Source: Asterias rubens
Lineage: Eukaryota > Echinodermata > Asteroidea > Forcipulatida > Asteriidae
Assembly: GCF_902459465.1 (NCBI RefSeq)
Contig: NC_047080.1
Coordinates: 9,398,866-9,462,865, forward strand
DNA length: 64,000 nt
Reading direction: 5' to 3'
Part shown: positions 21,502 to 33,600 of the stretch, in pieces
Position numbering within the stretch: position 1 is the first letter of the stretch
Layout: the number at the start of each line of letters is the position of its first letter
Notes under the pieces: model-generated
Databases searched by the model: none
What the model saw: the letters and a program-made list of their open reading frames with translations, nothing else
What the model was told of the DNA's origin: nothing
Made by a program: the position numbers and the translations under genes

Positions 21502-24500
21502 CTAAAAGTTCCCAAGGCTATATATAGCCTTGTGATTTTTTCGGCAAAATTTTAAAAGTTGCCTTATGACTTTTTCGGCAAAATTTGAAAAATTCACAAG
21601 GCTATACCTTGTGACTTTTTCGGCAAAATTTGAAAAGTTCACAAGGCTATATAGCCTTATGACTTTTTAGGCAAAATTTGAAAAGTTCACAAGGCTATAG
21701 CCTTATGACTTTTTTGGCAAAATTTGAAAAGTTCACATGACTTTTTAGGCAAAATTTGAAAAGTTCACAAGGCTTGTGACTTTTTCGGCAAATTTGAAAT
21801 GATTTTTTAGGCAAAATTTGAAAAGTTCACAAGGCTATATAGCCTTATGACTTTTTTGGCAAAATTTGAAAAGTTCACATGACTTTTTAGGCAAAATTTG
21901 AAAAGTTCACAAGCCTTGTGACTTTTTCGGCAAATTTGAAATGATTTTTTAGGCAAAATTTGAAAAGTTCACAAGGCTATAGCCTTGTGACTTTTTCGGC
22001 AAATTTGAAATGATTTTTTAGGCAAAATTTGAAAAGTTCACAAGGCTATAGCCTTATGACTTTTTCGGCAAAATTTGAAAAGTTCACAAGGCTATTATAG
22101 CCTTGTGACTTTTTCGGCAAATTTGAAAAGTTCACAAGGCTATAGCCTTGTGACTTTTTAGGCAAAATTTGAAAAGTTCACAAGGCTATAGCCTTATGAC
22201 TTTTTTGGCAAAATTTGAAAAGTTCACAAGGCTATAGCCTTGTGACTTTTTCGGCAAAATTTGAAAATTTCACATGACTTTTTCGGCAAAATTTGAAAAG
22301 TTCACAAGGCTATAGCCTTATGACTTTTTCGGCAAAATTTGAAAAGTTCACAAGGCTATCCTTATGATTTTTTAGGCAAAATTTTAAAAGTTCACAAGGC
22401 TTATAGCCTTATGACTTTTTCGGCAAAATTTGAAAAGTTCACAAGGCTATAGCCTTGTGACTTTTTAGGCAAAATTTGAAAAGTTCACAAGGCTATAGCC
22501 TTATGACTTTTTTGGCAAAATTTGAAAAGTTCACAAGGCTATAGCCTTGTGACTTTTTCGGCAAAATTTGAAAAGTTCACATGACTTTTTCGGCAAAATT
22601 TGAAAAGTTCACAAGGCTATAGCCTTATGACTTTTTCGGCAAATTTGAAATGATTTTTTAGGCAAAATTTGAAAAGTTCACAAGGCTATATAGCCTTGTG
22701 ACTTTTTCGGCAAAATTTGAAAAGTTCACATGACTTTTTAGGCAAAATTTGAAAAGTTCACAAGGCTATAGCCTTATGATTTTTTAGGCAAAATTTGAAA
22801 AGTTCACAAGGCTATAGCCTTGTGACTTTTTCGGCAAAATTTGAAAAGTTCACAAGGCTATAGCCTTGTGACTTTTTCGGCAAATTTGAAAAGTTCACAA
22901 GGCTATATAGCCTTATGACTTTTTTGGCAAAATTTGAAAAGTTCACAAGGCTATAGCCTTGTGACTTTTTCGGCAAATTTGAAAAGTTCACAAGGCTATA
23001 TAGCCTTATGACTTTTAAGGCAAAATTTGAAAAGTTCACAAGGCTATAGCCTTATGACTTTTTTGGCAAAATTTGAAAAGTTCACATGACTTTTTAGGCA
23101 AAATTTGAAAAGTTCACAAGGCTATAGCCTTGTGACTTTTTCGGCAAATTTGAAAAGTTCACAAGGCTATATAGCCTTATGACTTTTTAGGCAAAATTTG
23201 AAAAGTTCACAAGGCTATAGCCTTGTGACTTTTTCGGCAAATTTGAAAAGTTCACAAGGCTATAGCCTTGTGACTTTTTCGGCAAACTTTGAAAAGTTCA
23301 CAAGGCTATAGCCTTGTGACTTTTTCGGCAAATTTGAAAAGTTCACAAGGCTATAGCCTTGTGACTTTTTAGGCAAAATTTGAAAAGTTCACAAGGCTAT
23401 AGCCTTATGACTTTTTTGGCAAAATTTGAAAAGTTCACATGACTTTTTCGGCAAAATTTGAAAAGTTCACAAGGCTATAGCCTTGTGACTTTTTCGGCAA
23501 AATTTGAAAAGTTCACATGACTTTTTAGGCAAAATTTGAAAAGTTCACAAGGCTATAGCCTTATGATTTTTTAGGCAAAATTTGAAAAGTTCACAAGGCT
23601 ATATTATAGCCTTATGACTTTTTAGGCAAAATTTGAAAAGTTCACAAGGCTATAAGCCTTATGACTTTTTTGGCAAAATTTGAAAAGTTCACAAGGCTAT
23701 AGCCTTGTGACTTTTTCGGCAAATTTGAAAAGTTCACAAGGCTATATAGCCTTATGACTTTTTAGGCAAAATTTGAAAAGTTCACAAGGCTATAGCCTTA
23801 TGACTTTTTTGGCAAAATTTGAAAAGTTCACATGACTTTTTAGGCAAAATTTGAAAAGTTCACAAGGCTATAGCCTTGTGACTTTTTCGGCAAATTTGAA
23901 ATGATTTTTTAAGCAAAATTTGAAAAGTTCACAAGGCCTTGTGACTTTTTCGGCAAATTTGAAATGATTTTTTAGGCAAAATTTGAAAAGTTCACAAGGC
24001 TATAGCCTTATGACTTTTTCGGCAAAATTTGAAAAGTTCACAAGGCTATATAGCCTTGTGACTTTTTCGGCAAATTTGAAAAGTTCACAAGGCTATATAG
24101 CCTTGTGACTTTTTAGGCAAAATTTGAAAAGTTCACAAGGCTATAGCCTTATGACTTTTTTGGCAAAATTTGAAAAGTTCACAAGGCTATAGCCTTGTGA
24201 CTTTTTCGGCAAAATTTGAAAAGTTCACATGACTTTTTCGGCAAAATTTGAAAAGTTCACAAGGCTATAGCCTTATGACTTTTTCGGCAAAATTTGAAAA
24301 GTTCACAAGGCTATAGCCTTGTGACTTTTTCGGCAAATTTGAAAAGTTCACAAGGCTATAGCCTTGTGACTTTTTCGGCAAACTTTGAAAAGTTCACAAG
24401 GCTATATAGCCTTATGACTTTTTAGGCAAAATTTGAAAAGTTCACAAGGCTATAGCCTTATGACTTTTTTGGCAAAATTTGAAAAGTTCACAAGGCTATA

Positions 24501-26753
24501 GCCTTGTGACTTTTTCGGCAAAATTTGAAAAGTTCACAAGGCTATAGCCTTGTGACTTTTTCGGCAAATTTGAAAAGTTCACAAGGCTATAGCCTTGTGA
24601 CTTTTTCGGCAAACTTTGAAAAGTTCACAAGGCTATAGCCTTATGACTTTTTCGGCAAAATTTGAAAAGTTCACAAGGCCTTGTGACTTTTTAGGCAAAA
24701 TTTGAAAAGTTCACAAGGCTATAGCCTTATGACTTTTTTGGCAAAATTTGAAAAGTTCACATGACTTTTTCGGCAAAATTTGAAAAGTTCACAAGGCTAT
24801 AGCCTTGTGACTTTTTCGGCAAAATTTGAAAAGTTCACATGACTTTTTAGGCAAAATTTGAAAAGTTCACAAGGCTATAGCCTTATGATTTTTTAGGCAA
24901 AATTTAAAAAGGTCACAAGGCTATATAGCCTTGTGACTTTTTCGGCAAAATTTGAAAAGTTCACAAGGCTATAGCCTTGTGACTTTTTCGGCAAATTTGA
25001 AAAGTTCACAAGGCTATATAGCCTTATGACTTTTTAGGCAAAATTTGAAAAGTTCACAAGGCTATAGCCTTATGACTTTTTTGGCAAAATTTGAAAAGTT
25101 CACAAGGCTATAGCCTTGTGACTTTTTCGGCAAATTTGAAAAGTTCACAAGGCTATATAGCCTTATGACTTTTTAGGCAAAATTTGAAAAGTTCACAAGG
25201 CTATAGCCTTATGACTTTTTTGGCAAAATTTGAAAAGTTCACATGACTTTTTAGGCAAAATTTGAAAAGTTCACAAGGCTATAGCCTTGTGACTTTTTCG
25301 GCAAATTTGAAATGATTTTTTAGGCAAAATTTGAAAAGTTCACAAGGCTATAGCCTTGTGACTTTTTCGGCAAATTTGAAATGATTTTTTAGGCAAAATT
25401 TGAAAAGTTCACAAGGCTATAGCCTTATGACTTTTTCGGCAAAATTTGAAAAGTTCACAAGGCTATAGCCTTATGACTTTTTAGGCAAAATTTGAAAAGT
25501 TCACAAGGCTATAGCCTTATGACTTTTTTGGCAAAATTTGAAAAGTTCACAAGGCTATAGCCTTGTGACTTTTTCGGCAAAATTTGAAAAGTTCACATGA
25601 CTTTTTCGGCAAAATTTGAAAAGTTCACAAGGCTATAGCCTTATGACTTTTTCGGCAAAATTTGAAAAGTTCACAAGGCTATAGCCTTGTGACTTTTTCG
25701 GCAAAATTTGAAAAGTTCACATGACTTTTTAGGCAAAATTTGAAAAGTTCACAAGGCTATAGCCTTGTGACTTTTTCGGCAAATTTGAAAAGTTCACAAG
25801 GCTATAGCCTTGTGACTTTTTCGGCAAACTTTGAAAAGTTCACAAGGCTATATAGCCTTATGACTTTTTAGGCAAAATTTGAAAAGTTCACAAGGCTATA
25901 GCCTTATGACTTTTTTGGCAAAATTTGAAAAGTTCACAAGGCTATAGCCTTGTGACTTTTTCGGCAAATTTGAAAAGTTCACAAGGCTATAGCCTTGTGA
26001 CTTTTTAGGCAAAATTTGAAAAGTTCACAAGGCTATAGCCTTATGACTTTTTTGGCAAAATTTGAAAAGTTCACAAGGCTATAGCCTTGTGACTTTTTCG
26101 GCAAAATTTGAAAAGTTCACATGACTTTTTCGGCAAAATTTGAAAAGTTCACAAGGCTATAGCCTTATGACTTTTTCGGCAAAATTTGAAAAGTTCACAA
26201 GGCTATAGCCTTGTGACTTTTTCGGCAAAATTTGAAAAGTTCACAAGGCTATAGCCTTGTGACTTTTTCGGCAAATTTGAAAAGTTCACAAGGCTATAGC
26301 CTTGTGAATTTTTCGGCAAACTTTGAAAAGTTCACAAGGCTATATAGCCTTATGACCTTTTAGGCAAAATTTGAAAAGTTCACAAGGCTATAGCCTTGTG
26401 ACTTTTTCGGCAAAATTTGAAAAGTTCACAAGGCTATAGCCTTATGACTTTTTCGGCAAAATTTGAAAAGTTCACATGACTTTTTCGGCAAAATTTGAAA
26501 AGTTCACAAGCCTTGTGACTTTTTCGGCAAATTTGAAAAGTTCACAAGGCTATAGCCTTGTGACTTTTTTGGCAAATTTGAAAAGTTCACAAGGCTATAT
26601 AATAGCCTTGTGACTTTTTTGGCAAAATTTGAAAAGTTCACAAGCCTTATGATTTTCTAGGCAAAATTTGAAAAGCCTTGTGACTTTTTCGGCAAATTTG
26701 AAAAGTTCACAAGGCTATAGCCTTATGATTTTTTAGGCAAAATTTGAAAAAGT
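21502..26753. repeat. 5.25-kb palindromic satellite, ~46-bp monomer
   Basis: More than 100 tandem monomers of the form GACTTTTTCGGCAAAATTTG, AAAAGTTCACAAGGCTATAG, CCTTGT. Each full monomer holds the dyad CACAAGGCTATAGCCTTGTG and a second small dyad CAAAATTTG. Variants differ at a few diagnostic sites (CGGC, AGGC or TGGC; CCTTGTGAC or CCTTATGAC). Short monomers lack the palindrome (TTCACATGAC). Blocks of variants recur in the same order, for example near 22196-22330, 22501-22637, 25522-25656 and 26040-26175, so there is higher-order structure. The array is intergenic, between the 177-aa gene and SURF1. The short open frames inside it are by-products of the period. Confidence 0.95.
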
Positions 26754-27563
26754 TATGGTGCACATCCAGAAGCTGTGCCACCAGGTGATGTTAAAGGAAT
26801 ACCTCAAAATTTACAGAATAAATTAAAGGGATACGACAAACTCATTTGAAGTTTAGTTTATTAATATCAAAGCGTATTAAGTCCCGAAAATACAACTTGC
26901 TTCAAACGAAAGGCAAAAAAAAAAAAAGGTTTCTTGCTTAATTTGTCACATAATTTGTCACTGATAAAAATGTTGTCATGGTGCCCCGTAATTTTGCTGT
27001 GGTGTCCTTTGGGAAAGTTCATTTACAAATTTACATTTTCCTCATCGAAGTGCCCTTGCCAGAAAAGGAATAGCTGCGCCCCTTCAATATCGAAATACAA
27101 GGCCGTCAACCTCCAAGATTTGCCAAAACACGGTCTCAAAAACAGGTAAGCTTGAAATAACACATCATGACTGCTCTCTTTTCTCAGATTAAAATCCCTG
27201 ACCAAAACTGCAATTAGATTCTCAAGCATGAGGATGGGTGTAGATTTAACACTAGAGAATGAGGGCCATAGTTTTACAGTCCAATTAGTCACTAGAAGAA
27301 CGTCACCATATAATCCAAAATGCAAAATCAGCTCACAGTAAAGCTCTGCAGAATGAAGTACTGCAGACCTTGGGTGTTACAGAATGTCCTCCGCAAATAC
27401 ATAATCGTTTCAAAACGATACTGAGTACCATAAAGCCAAATGCAACTTGGTCCTTTGCTACAGAATCTCTACAGACCTTATGTAGGTCCTACATCAGCAA
27501 CTATCCAATACTGCAGAATGACTGGAGATGCTGGGCTTGTGGACTTTTCATTCTACAGACTGT
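26754..27563. other. SURF1 3' region
   Basis: Sequence downstream of the SURF1 stop codon (minus strand). Contains A-rich tracts near 26915 and the repeat that begins at about 27454. No other exon is seen. Confidence 0.4.
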
Positions 27564-27600
27564 CTACAGAGCCGGTTTGCTGAGCATCCGTCTTTTCTTG
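27454..27600. repeat. Interspersed repeat R, copy overlapping the SURF1 terminal exon
   Basis: Matches 32131-32260 in SURF1 intron 2 through shared phrases such as CATCAGCAACTATCCAATAC, AATGACTGGAGATGCTGG and CATTCTACAGACTGTCTACA. This copy has an extra ~14-bp insertion near 27478. The SURF1 stop codon (27564-27566) and about ten preceding codons lie inside it. Confidence 0.75.
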
Positions 27601-30600
27601 TAGATTCCAAAGAACCACATCAGACCAGTTAGGAAGGAGAGACTGTACCTGGTATTTATAATGCAAGAAGATAATGAAAGTAACCTTTAAATAAAACTGA
27701 TATGATAGTTTGAGCAGCCATCTAAGTGAAGGCCAAGAGTCGGCTAAGAGGTGGCTAGTAGTTGGCTTTCTAAACTGCTAGGGCTAGCTACAATCCCGGC
27801 CATATCTCGTTGGGCCCCCCTGCCCCCTTTCAATGTTGGTTCCATTTGCCGACTGTGTTCCAAATTACAGTCAACATTGAGCGGGGGGCAGGGGGGCAAA
27901 TGTTTTGAATGTGAATGTGAATGGGAAGTGCACAGGGAACTGTTGTATCAGGAAAGGGTGGCCCAAGCATTTTGGCCGGGATTGTAGGATCTAAGAGCAA
28001 GCTTGAGCCAGCTTGAGCCCGAAAGAAGCCAGCTAGGGCCAGCTCGGCCCAGCTAGGGTCAGCCAAGAGCCAGCTAGGGCCAGCTAAGAGCCAGCTGGGG
28101 CCAGCGACAACCCAACTATGGCCAGCTACGAACCAGCTAGGGCCAGCTAAGAGCCAGCTAAGGCCAGATAAGAGCCAGCTAGGGCCAGCTAATTAGAGCC
28201 AGCTAGGGCCAGCTATAAGAAAGCTAATTAGAGCCAGCTAAGAGTCCGTGAAGAGCCAGCAAAGAGACAGATAGGGCCAGCTAGGCTAGGGGCTAGCTAA
28301 GAGCCAGCTAGGGGCCACCTGAGAGCCAGGTTAGAGTCAGCTAAGAGCCTTTTAAGAGCCTGCTAAGAGCCAGCTAAGAGCCAACAAGCAGCTAACAGCC
28401 AACTATGAGCCATCTAAAGGTAAGCTAGAGCCATTTAAGAACCTGCTAAGAGCCAGCTAGAGGCCACCTGAGAGCCAGGTTAGAGTCAGCTAAGAGCCTT
28501 TTAAGAGCCTGCTAAGAGCCAGCTAAGAGCCAACAAGCAGCTAACAGCCAACTATGAGCCATCTAAAGGTAAGCTAGAGCCATTTAAGAACCTGCTAAGA
28601 GCCACCTAGGGGCCACCTGAGAGCCAGGTTAGAGTCAGCTAAGAGCCTTTTAAGAGCCTGCTAAGAGCCAACAAGCAGCTAACAGCCAACTATGAGCCAT
28701 CTAAAGGTAAGCTAGAGCCATTTAAGAACCTGCTAAGAGCCAGCTAGAGGATACCTGAGAGCCAGCTTAGAGTCAGCTAAGAGCCTTTTAAGAGCCTGCT
28801 AAGAGCCAGCTGAGAGCCAACAAGCAGCTAACAGCCAACTATGAGCCATCTAAAGGTAAGCTAGAGCCATTTAAGAACCTGCTAAGAGCCAGCTAGGGGC
28901 CACCTGAGAGCCAGGTTAGAGTCAGCTAAGAGCCTTTTAAGAGCCTGCTAAGAGCCAGCTAAGAGCCAACAAGCAGCTAACAGCCAACTATGAGCCATCT
29001 AAAGGTAAGCTAGAGCCATTTAAGAACCTGCTAAGAGCCAGCTAGAGGATACCTTAGAGCCAGCTAGAAGCCAACTAAACGCCAGCTAGCGCCAGTTAGG
29101 TTCTAAGAGCCAGTTTGAGCATGCTTAAAGAAAGCTTGGAGCTAAGAGCCAGCTTAGAGCTGAGAGCAAATCACAGCTGGAGCCAGCGATGATTTTTGAG
29201 TTGGCTTTGTGCCAGCTGAATGCCAGCCATGAGCCAGCAAATAGTCAGCAAGGAGCCAACTAAAAGCCAGTTAAGAGCAAGCTAGAGCTAATCGCGGAAT
29301 ATGTACTATCTAAGAGCCAGCAAAGACAGGGCCAATGGTGTTACTTTTAAGCCAGGGTAGAAGGAATTACTTAAATGTACTGACCATGTTATCATGTACT
29401 GAAGATGCTCATTCCGTAGTGTGACCCTTGACTGACCTCCAATAGGACCACCTGGGATATCACACGCTGAAATAAACAACAAAACATCAAATGTATCAGA
29501 TGACAAATAGAATTATAATCTCAGTAGTTGTGAATAAGATAAACTTCTAGAGAGAGCGAAAACACCCAAGAGTGAAAACACCCAATGTTAATTGTGAGAA
29601 AAACCACAGGACTTAATCACAGACAGACAAAATGAAACATGTTATTTTATTGAAGTCTGAGCAGACTCAGCTGGGAAGTACATAGTATAGAGAGAGAATT
29701 ACACAGTAAGAACTGTACTAAAACAAAATAACCTTAGACCTAAATTATCCAGATAATAAATATTGACGACATTGAGACAAAAATAAACAAGAAAAGAACT
29801 ATCAGGGAAAACTAAATGCATCTTTTTCTTTTGATAACTTAGGACTGAACAAAGACACAATTGCTAGAGGGGAATGTGAACCAACAACCAACAACATCTG
29901 GTTAACCTGCTGGCACTCCACTATCTCGCCCTATGTTGGCAGTTTCCTTATTGTATCAACATGTTTTGTCTGGGTGACAGTCAAAACTGTTAGCTGTCGT
30001 GTAGCAAGAGATCACACTTCAAGGCAGTGGACACTGCAGTGGTTCCTGTCACTGCAGGTAAAAACCTGAGGCAAAGTTTAACTTACAGCTGTCTGCATCA
30101 ATCATAACAGGTTCAGCTCCGGTGACCTTTGACATCTCTTCAAGGTCAAGGTAATGCCAACGACCTCGCTGTGTATCATTCTTGGGCATAAATGCTGCCC
30201 TCTGTCAAAAATAACAAGTAAACATGTAGGTTAGTTATAGTCGCCTAGTTTTCCCTACAACTTTGAGATTATTGTAGTCGAAATAGTGAATAAATTAAAG
30301 GAAATTAAAATCATACCTTTTCTGTTTTGCGCACAAGACCAACTAGCTCGATCTCCCCTGAAATCTGCAAGAAAAAAATTAAATCAACCTATTAACTAAA
30401 CTATAATGGGACAAAATCTTGACTGCTTGAGTTTTACCCTGGAATAACTCTCTTGTATTGAGCTCCCACATCTAAAACTGAAATGTCCCTCTTTATCTTC
30501 TCTCCACTGGGCTCTTAGCTAGTAGGAGAGATTAAATTCAGTTTTCTGAGAGTCCTTGGCTTCACAAATAAAATAAATTAAATTAAATGAAATTTATGTC

Positions 30601-33600
30601 AACATCCGAATTAAGTTTTTTTTTTAAATTGGGAAAAAATCACAAACATGCTTCTTACCTGGCCCCTTTGTCTTTTAGCTGGATCAGTCAAAGATTTGGA
30701 AACAAACCCTCTGTTTACCAAAATGCTCACTCTGTAATAAAACAAAATAAACAGAGTAAAATGTTAAAGACAGTGGACACTATTGGTAATTGTCAAAGAC
30801 CAGTCTTCTCACTTGGTGTATATATGCATACAATAACAAACCTGTGAAAATTTGAGCTCAATTGGTCGTCGATGTTGCGAGATAATAACGAAAGAAAGCT
30901 CTTGTTATCATGAAATTGTGGTTGATTTTGAGACCTCAATTTCTAAATCTGAGGTCTCGAAATCAATTTTGTGGAAAATTACTCCTTTCTCGAAAAGTAT
31001 GTCACTTCATGTTTTATACTATCAACCTCTCCCAATTACTAGTCACCAGGTAAGGTGTTATGCTTATAATTATTTTGGTTAATTACTAATATAGTGTCCA
31101 CTGTCTTTAAAGGCAGTGGACACTATTGGTAATTGTCAAAGACTAGCCCTCACAGTTGGTGTATCTCAACATATGCATAAAATAACAAACCTGTGAAAAT
31201 TTGAGCTCAATCGGTCATTGAAGTTGCGAGATAACAATGAAAGAAAAATAACCCTTGTCACACGAAGTTGTGTGCGTTTAGATGGTTGACTTCGAGGCCT
31301 AAAGTTCTGAATCTGAGGTCTCGAAATCAAAATCGTGGAAAATTACTTCTTTCTCAAAAACTATGGCACTTCAGAGGGAGCCGTTTCACACAATGTTTTA
31401 TACCATCAACCTCTCCCCATTACTTGTCACCAAGAAAGGTTTTATGCCAACAACTATTTTGAGTAATTACCAATAGTGTCCACTGCCTGTAAGTAACAAA
31501 CCACAAGGGAAACTTACTGCATACACTTCAAACAGTTTGGGTTTGCACAAAAACAAATTGACTTGAGATAATTTTGATAATTTTCAATTTTTGTACTGAG
31601 GTCCTCCATGGAGAGCACCGCTTGGCGCTGATCGAAGCTTATCGTCAATAAAGTTGAACCCACAACCTTGTGATTGCAAGTCCAGCAGTCTAACCACTGG
31701 ACCCCGATGCTTCTTCATCAAATGCAATCCACACTTGACCTAAGTCTGGACAGTAAAATGGCCTGACAACATTATGAAATCAGCGGTTAGTTTGGTAGGA
31801 TTCACACCCACAACCTTGTGATTGCAAGTCCAGCAGTCTAACCACTGGACCCAGTGTCATCACACTTACCCCAAGTCTGGACAGTAGAACGGCGTGACAA
31901 CATGAGCGCCTGGTTCTCCCCTTGATATTAAACTACCAGCGTCTCCTTGCGGTGGTTTGTTCAAGGTGCGTGGTAGAATTAAGACCTCTTTGGAGTGGTC
32001 GAACTCTCCTCGGACCTTAACACGCTGGTACTCGAGAGCTGCAAGATCGTCTGTGCTGCAAATGAAATAACATTTTCAGACAAAATATTTAGCATCATTG
32101 TTTCAGCATGATACTGAAGTAGAATGGTTCTTTGCTACAGAATGTCTACAGACCTACATCAGCAACTATCCAATACTGTAGAATGACTGGAGATGCTGGA
32201 CTTGTTGACTTACATTCTACAGACTGTCTACAGAGCTAGTTTGCTTAGCATACTTCATGTCTTGTCGCCTTTCAACTTTGCTGGGAACATTTCTTTGTTT
32301 GTTGAGCAAATTTAGTTTTCCAAAAAAATTAACAAGGCTTCGTTCGTTTGTTCAGATGATCTTCCAAACAAGGGAACCATGATCTTCCAAACAAGGGAAC
32401 CATGATCTTCTAAAACAAGGGAACCATGATCTTCTAAAACAAGGGAACCATGATCTTCCAAACAAGGGAACCATGATCTTCCAAACAAGGGAACCATGAT
32501 CTTCTAAAACAAGGGAACCATGATCTTCCAAACAAGGGAACCATGATCTTCTAAAACAAGGGAACCATGATCTTCTAAAACAAGGGAACCATGATCTTCT
32601 AAAACAAGGGAACCATGATCTTCCAAACAAGGGAACCATGATCTTCTAAAACAAGGGAACCATGATCTTCCAAACAAGGGAACTCGGGAAACTCCCACAA
32701 GGAGGGGAAACGGCAAGCTGGAAACAGCTGGGGCCAATTTCATAGTGCTGCTAAGCACACAAATTTGCTTAGCATGACATTTCTCCCTTGATAAAAACAG
32801 GAATGCCAACCAAATTTCCAAGTGATTTTCAGGACTAGCAAACAACGCAACATGCAACAAATGGAAATTTGGTTGGTAATCCTGTTTTTATCAAGGAAGA
32901 AATTTCATGCTAAGGCAATTTTTGTGCTTTATGAAATTGGGCCCTGATCTCTCTCATACAAACATTGGTTTAATTATGATTTTGCACAAATCAAGAAAGT
33001 GCGATTTGGTAACTAGACTACAATACTTATTCTAGTCATTCAGCAAAGAGCAATTAGCTTGGGGGATTTGAACCCATAACCTTGTAATTGCAAGTCATGC
33101 AGTAAAAACACTGGACTGCAGTGACAACAGAAAAAAAAAGGTTCAGGGTTTGTAGTTTATGCACTTACTCAATTGATTTGAGTGCAACTGGTGGAGCAGT
33201 TGTCCTCATCTCCATATCGCGAATTAAATTCAGCTTCCACTTCCGACGCTTTACTTGCCACGTTCCAAGACAAAATGCCGCTGCCGGAATAATCAATAAT
33301 AAATGACCAAACGCAGATGGTATGTCGGAGGTATCGGATGAAGCGCCCTCTTGAGTCCTACTTTGATTAGCTGGAGCTAAGTTTGGCTTGATCGTTGACA
33401 GGTGACGACAAAGTTGATGTCTTTCCAAAACGTCAACAAGCAACGACAACCTTTGCTGTAATGAAATTGAAAGCAAAATATAAAGTTGGGTTTAGCCCAA
33501 GTTCTTTCTATAAAAGTCTAGCACAGTACAAAAGCCGCACATTGTTTGACTTGAGTGATATTTGGAAAGCATAGCTGCCCGAACTAAGGCGTAAACAGTG

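Noticed and set aside
22812-23039. Open frame with repeating NFSNLPKKSQGYSLV peptide
   Set aside because: It is a by-product of the 46-bp satellite period, with no start context, codon bias or homology.
32358-32690. CRISPR-like regular repeat
   Set aside because: Units are contiguous with no variable spacers, and the genome is eukaryotic.
32312-32860. Minus-strand frames with repeating MVPLFGRSW peptide
   Set aside because: Generated by the 23/24-bp minisatellite in SURF1 intron 2.
33456-33476. SURF1 starting at a TTG in the frame MLSISLQQ
   Set aside because: These bases are a pyrimidine-rich 3' splice site (CATTACAG). A proper ATG exon with a presequence lies in phase at 34809-34892.
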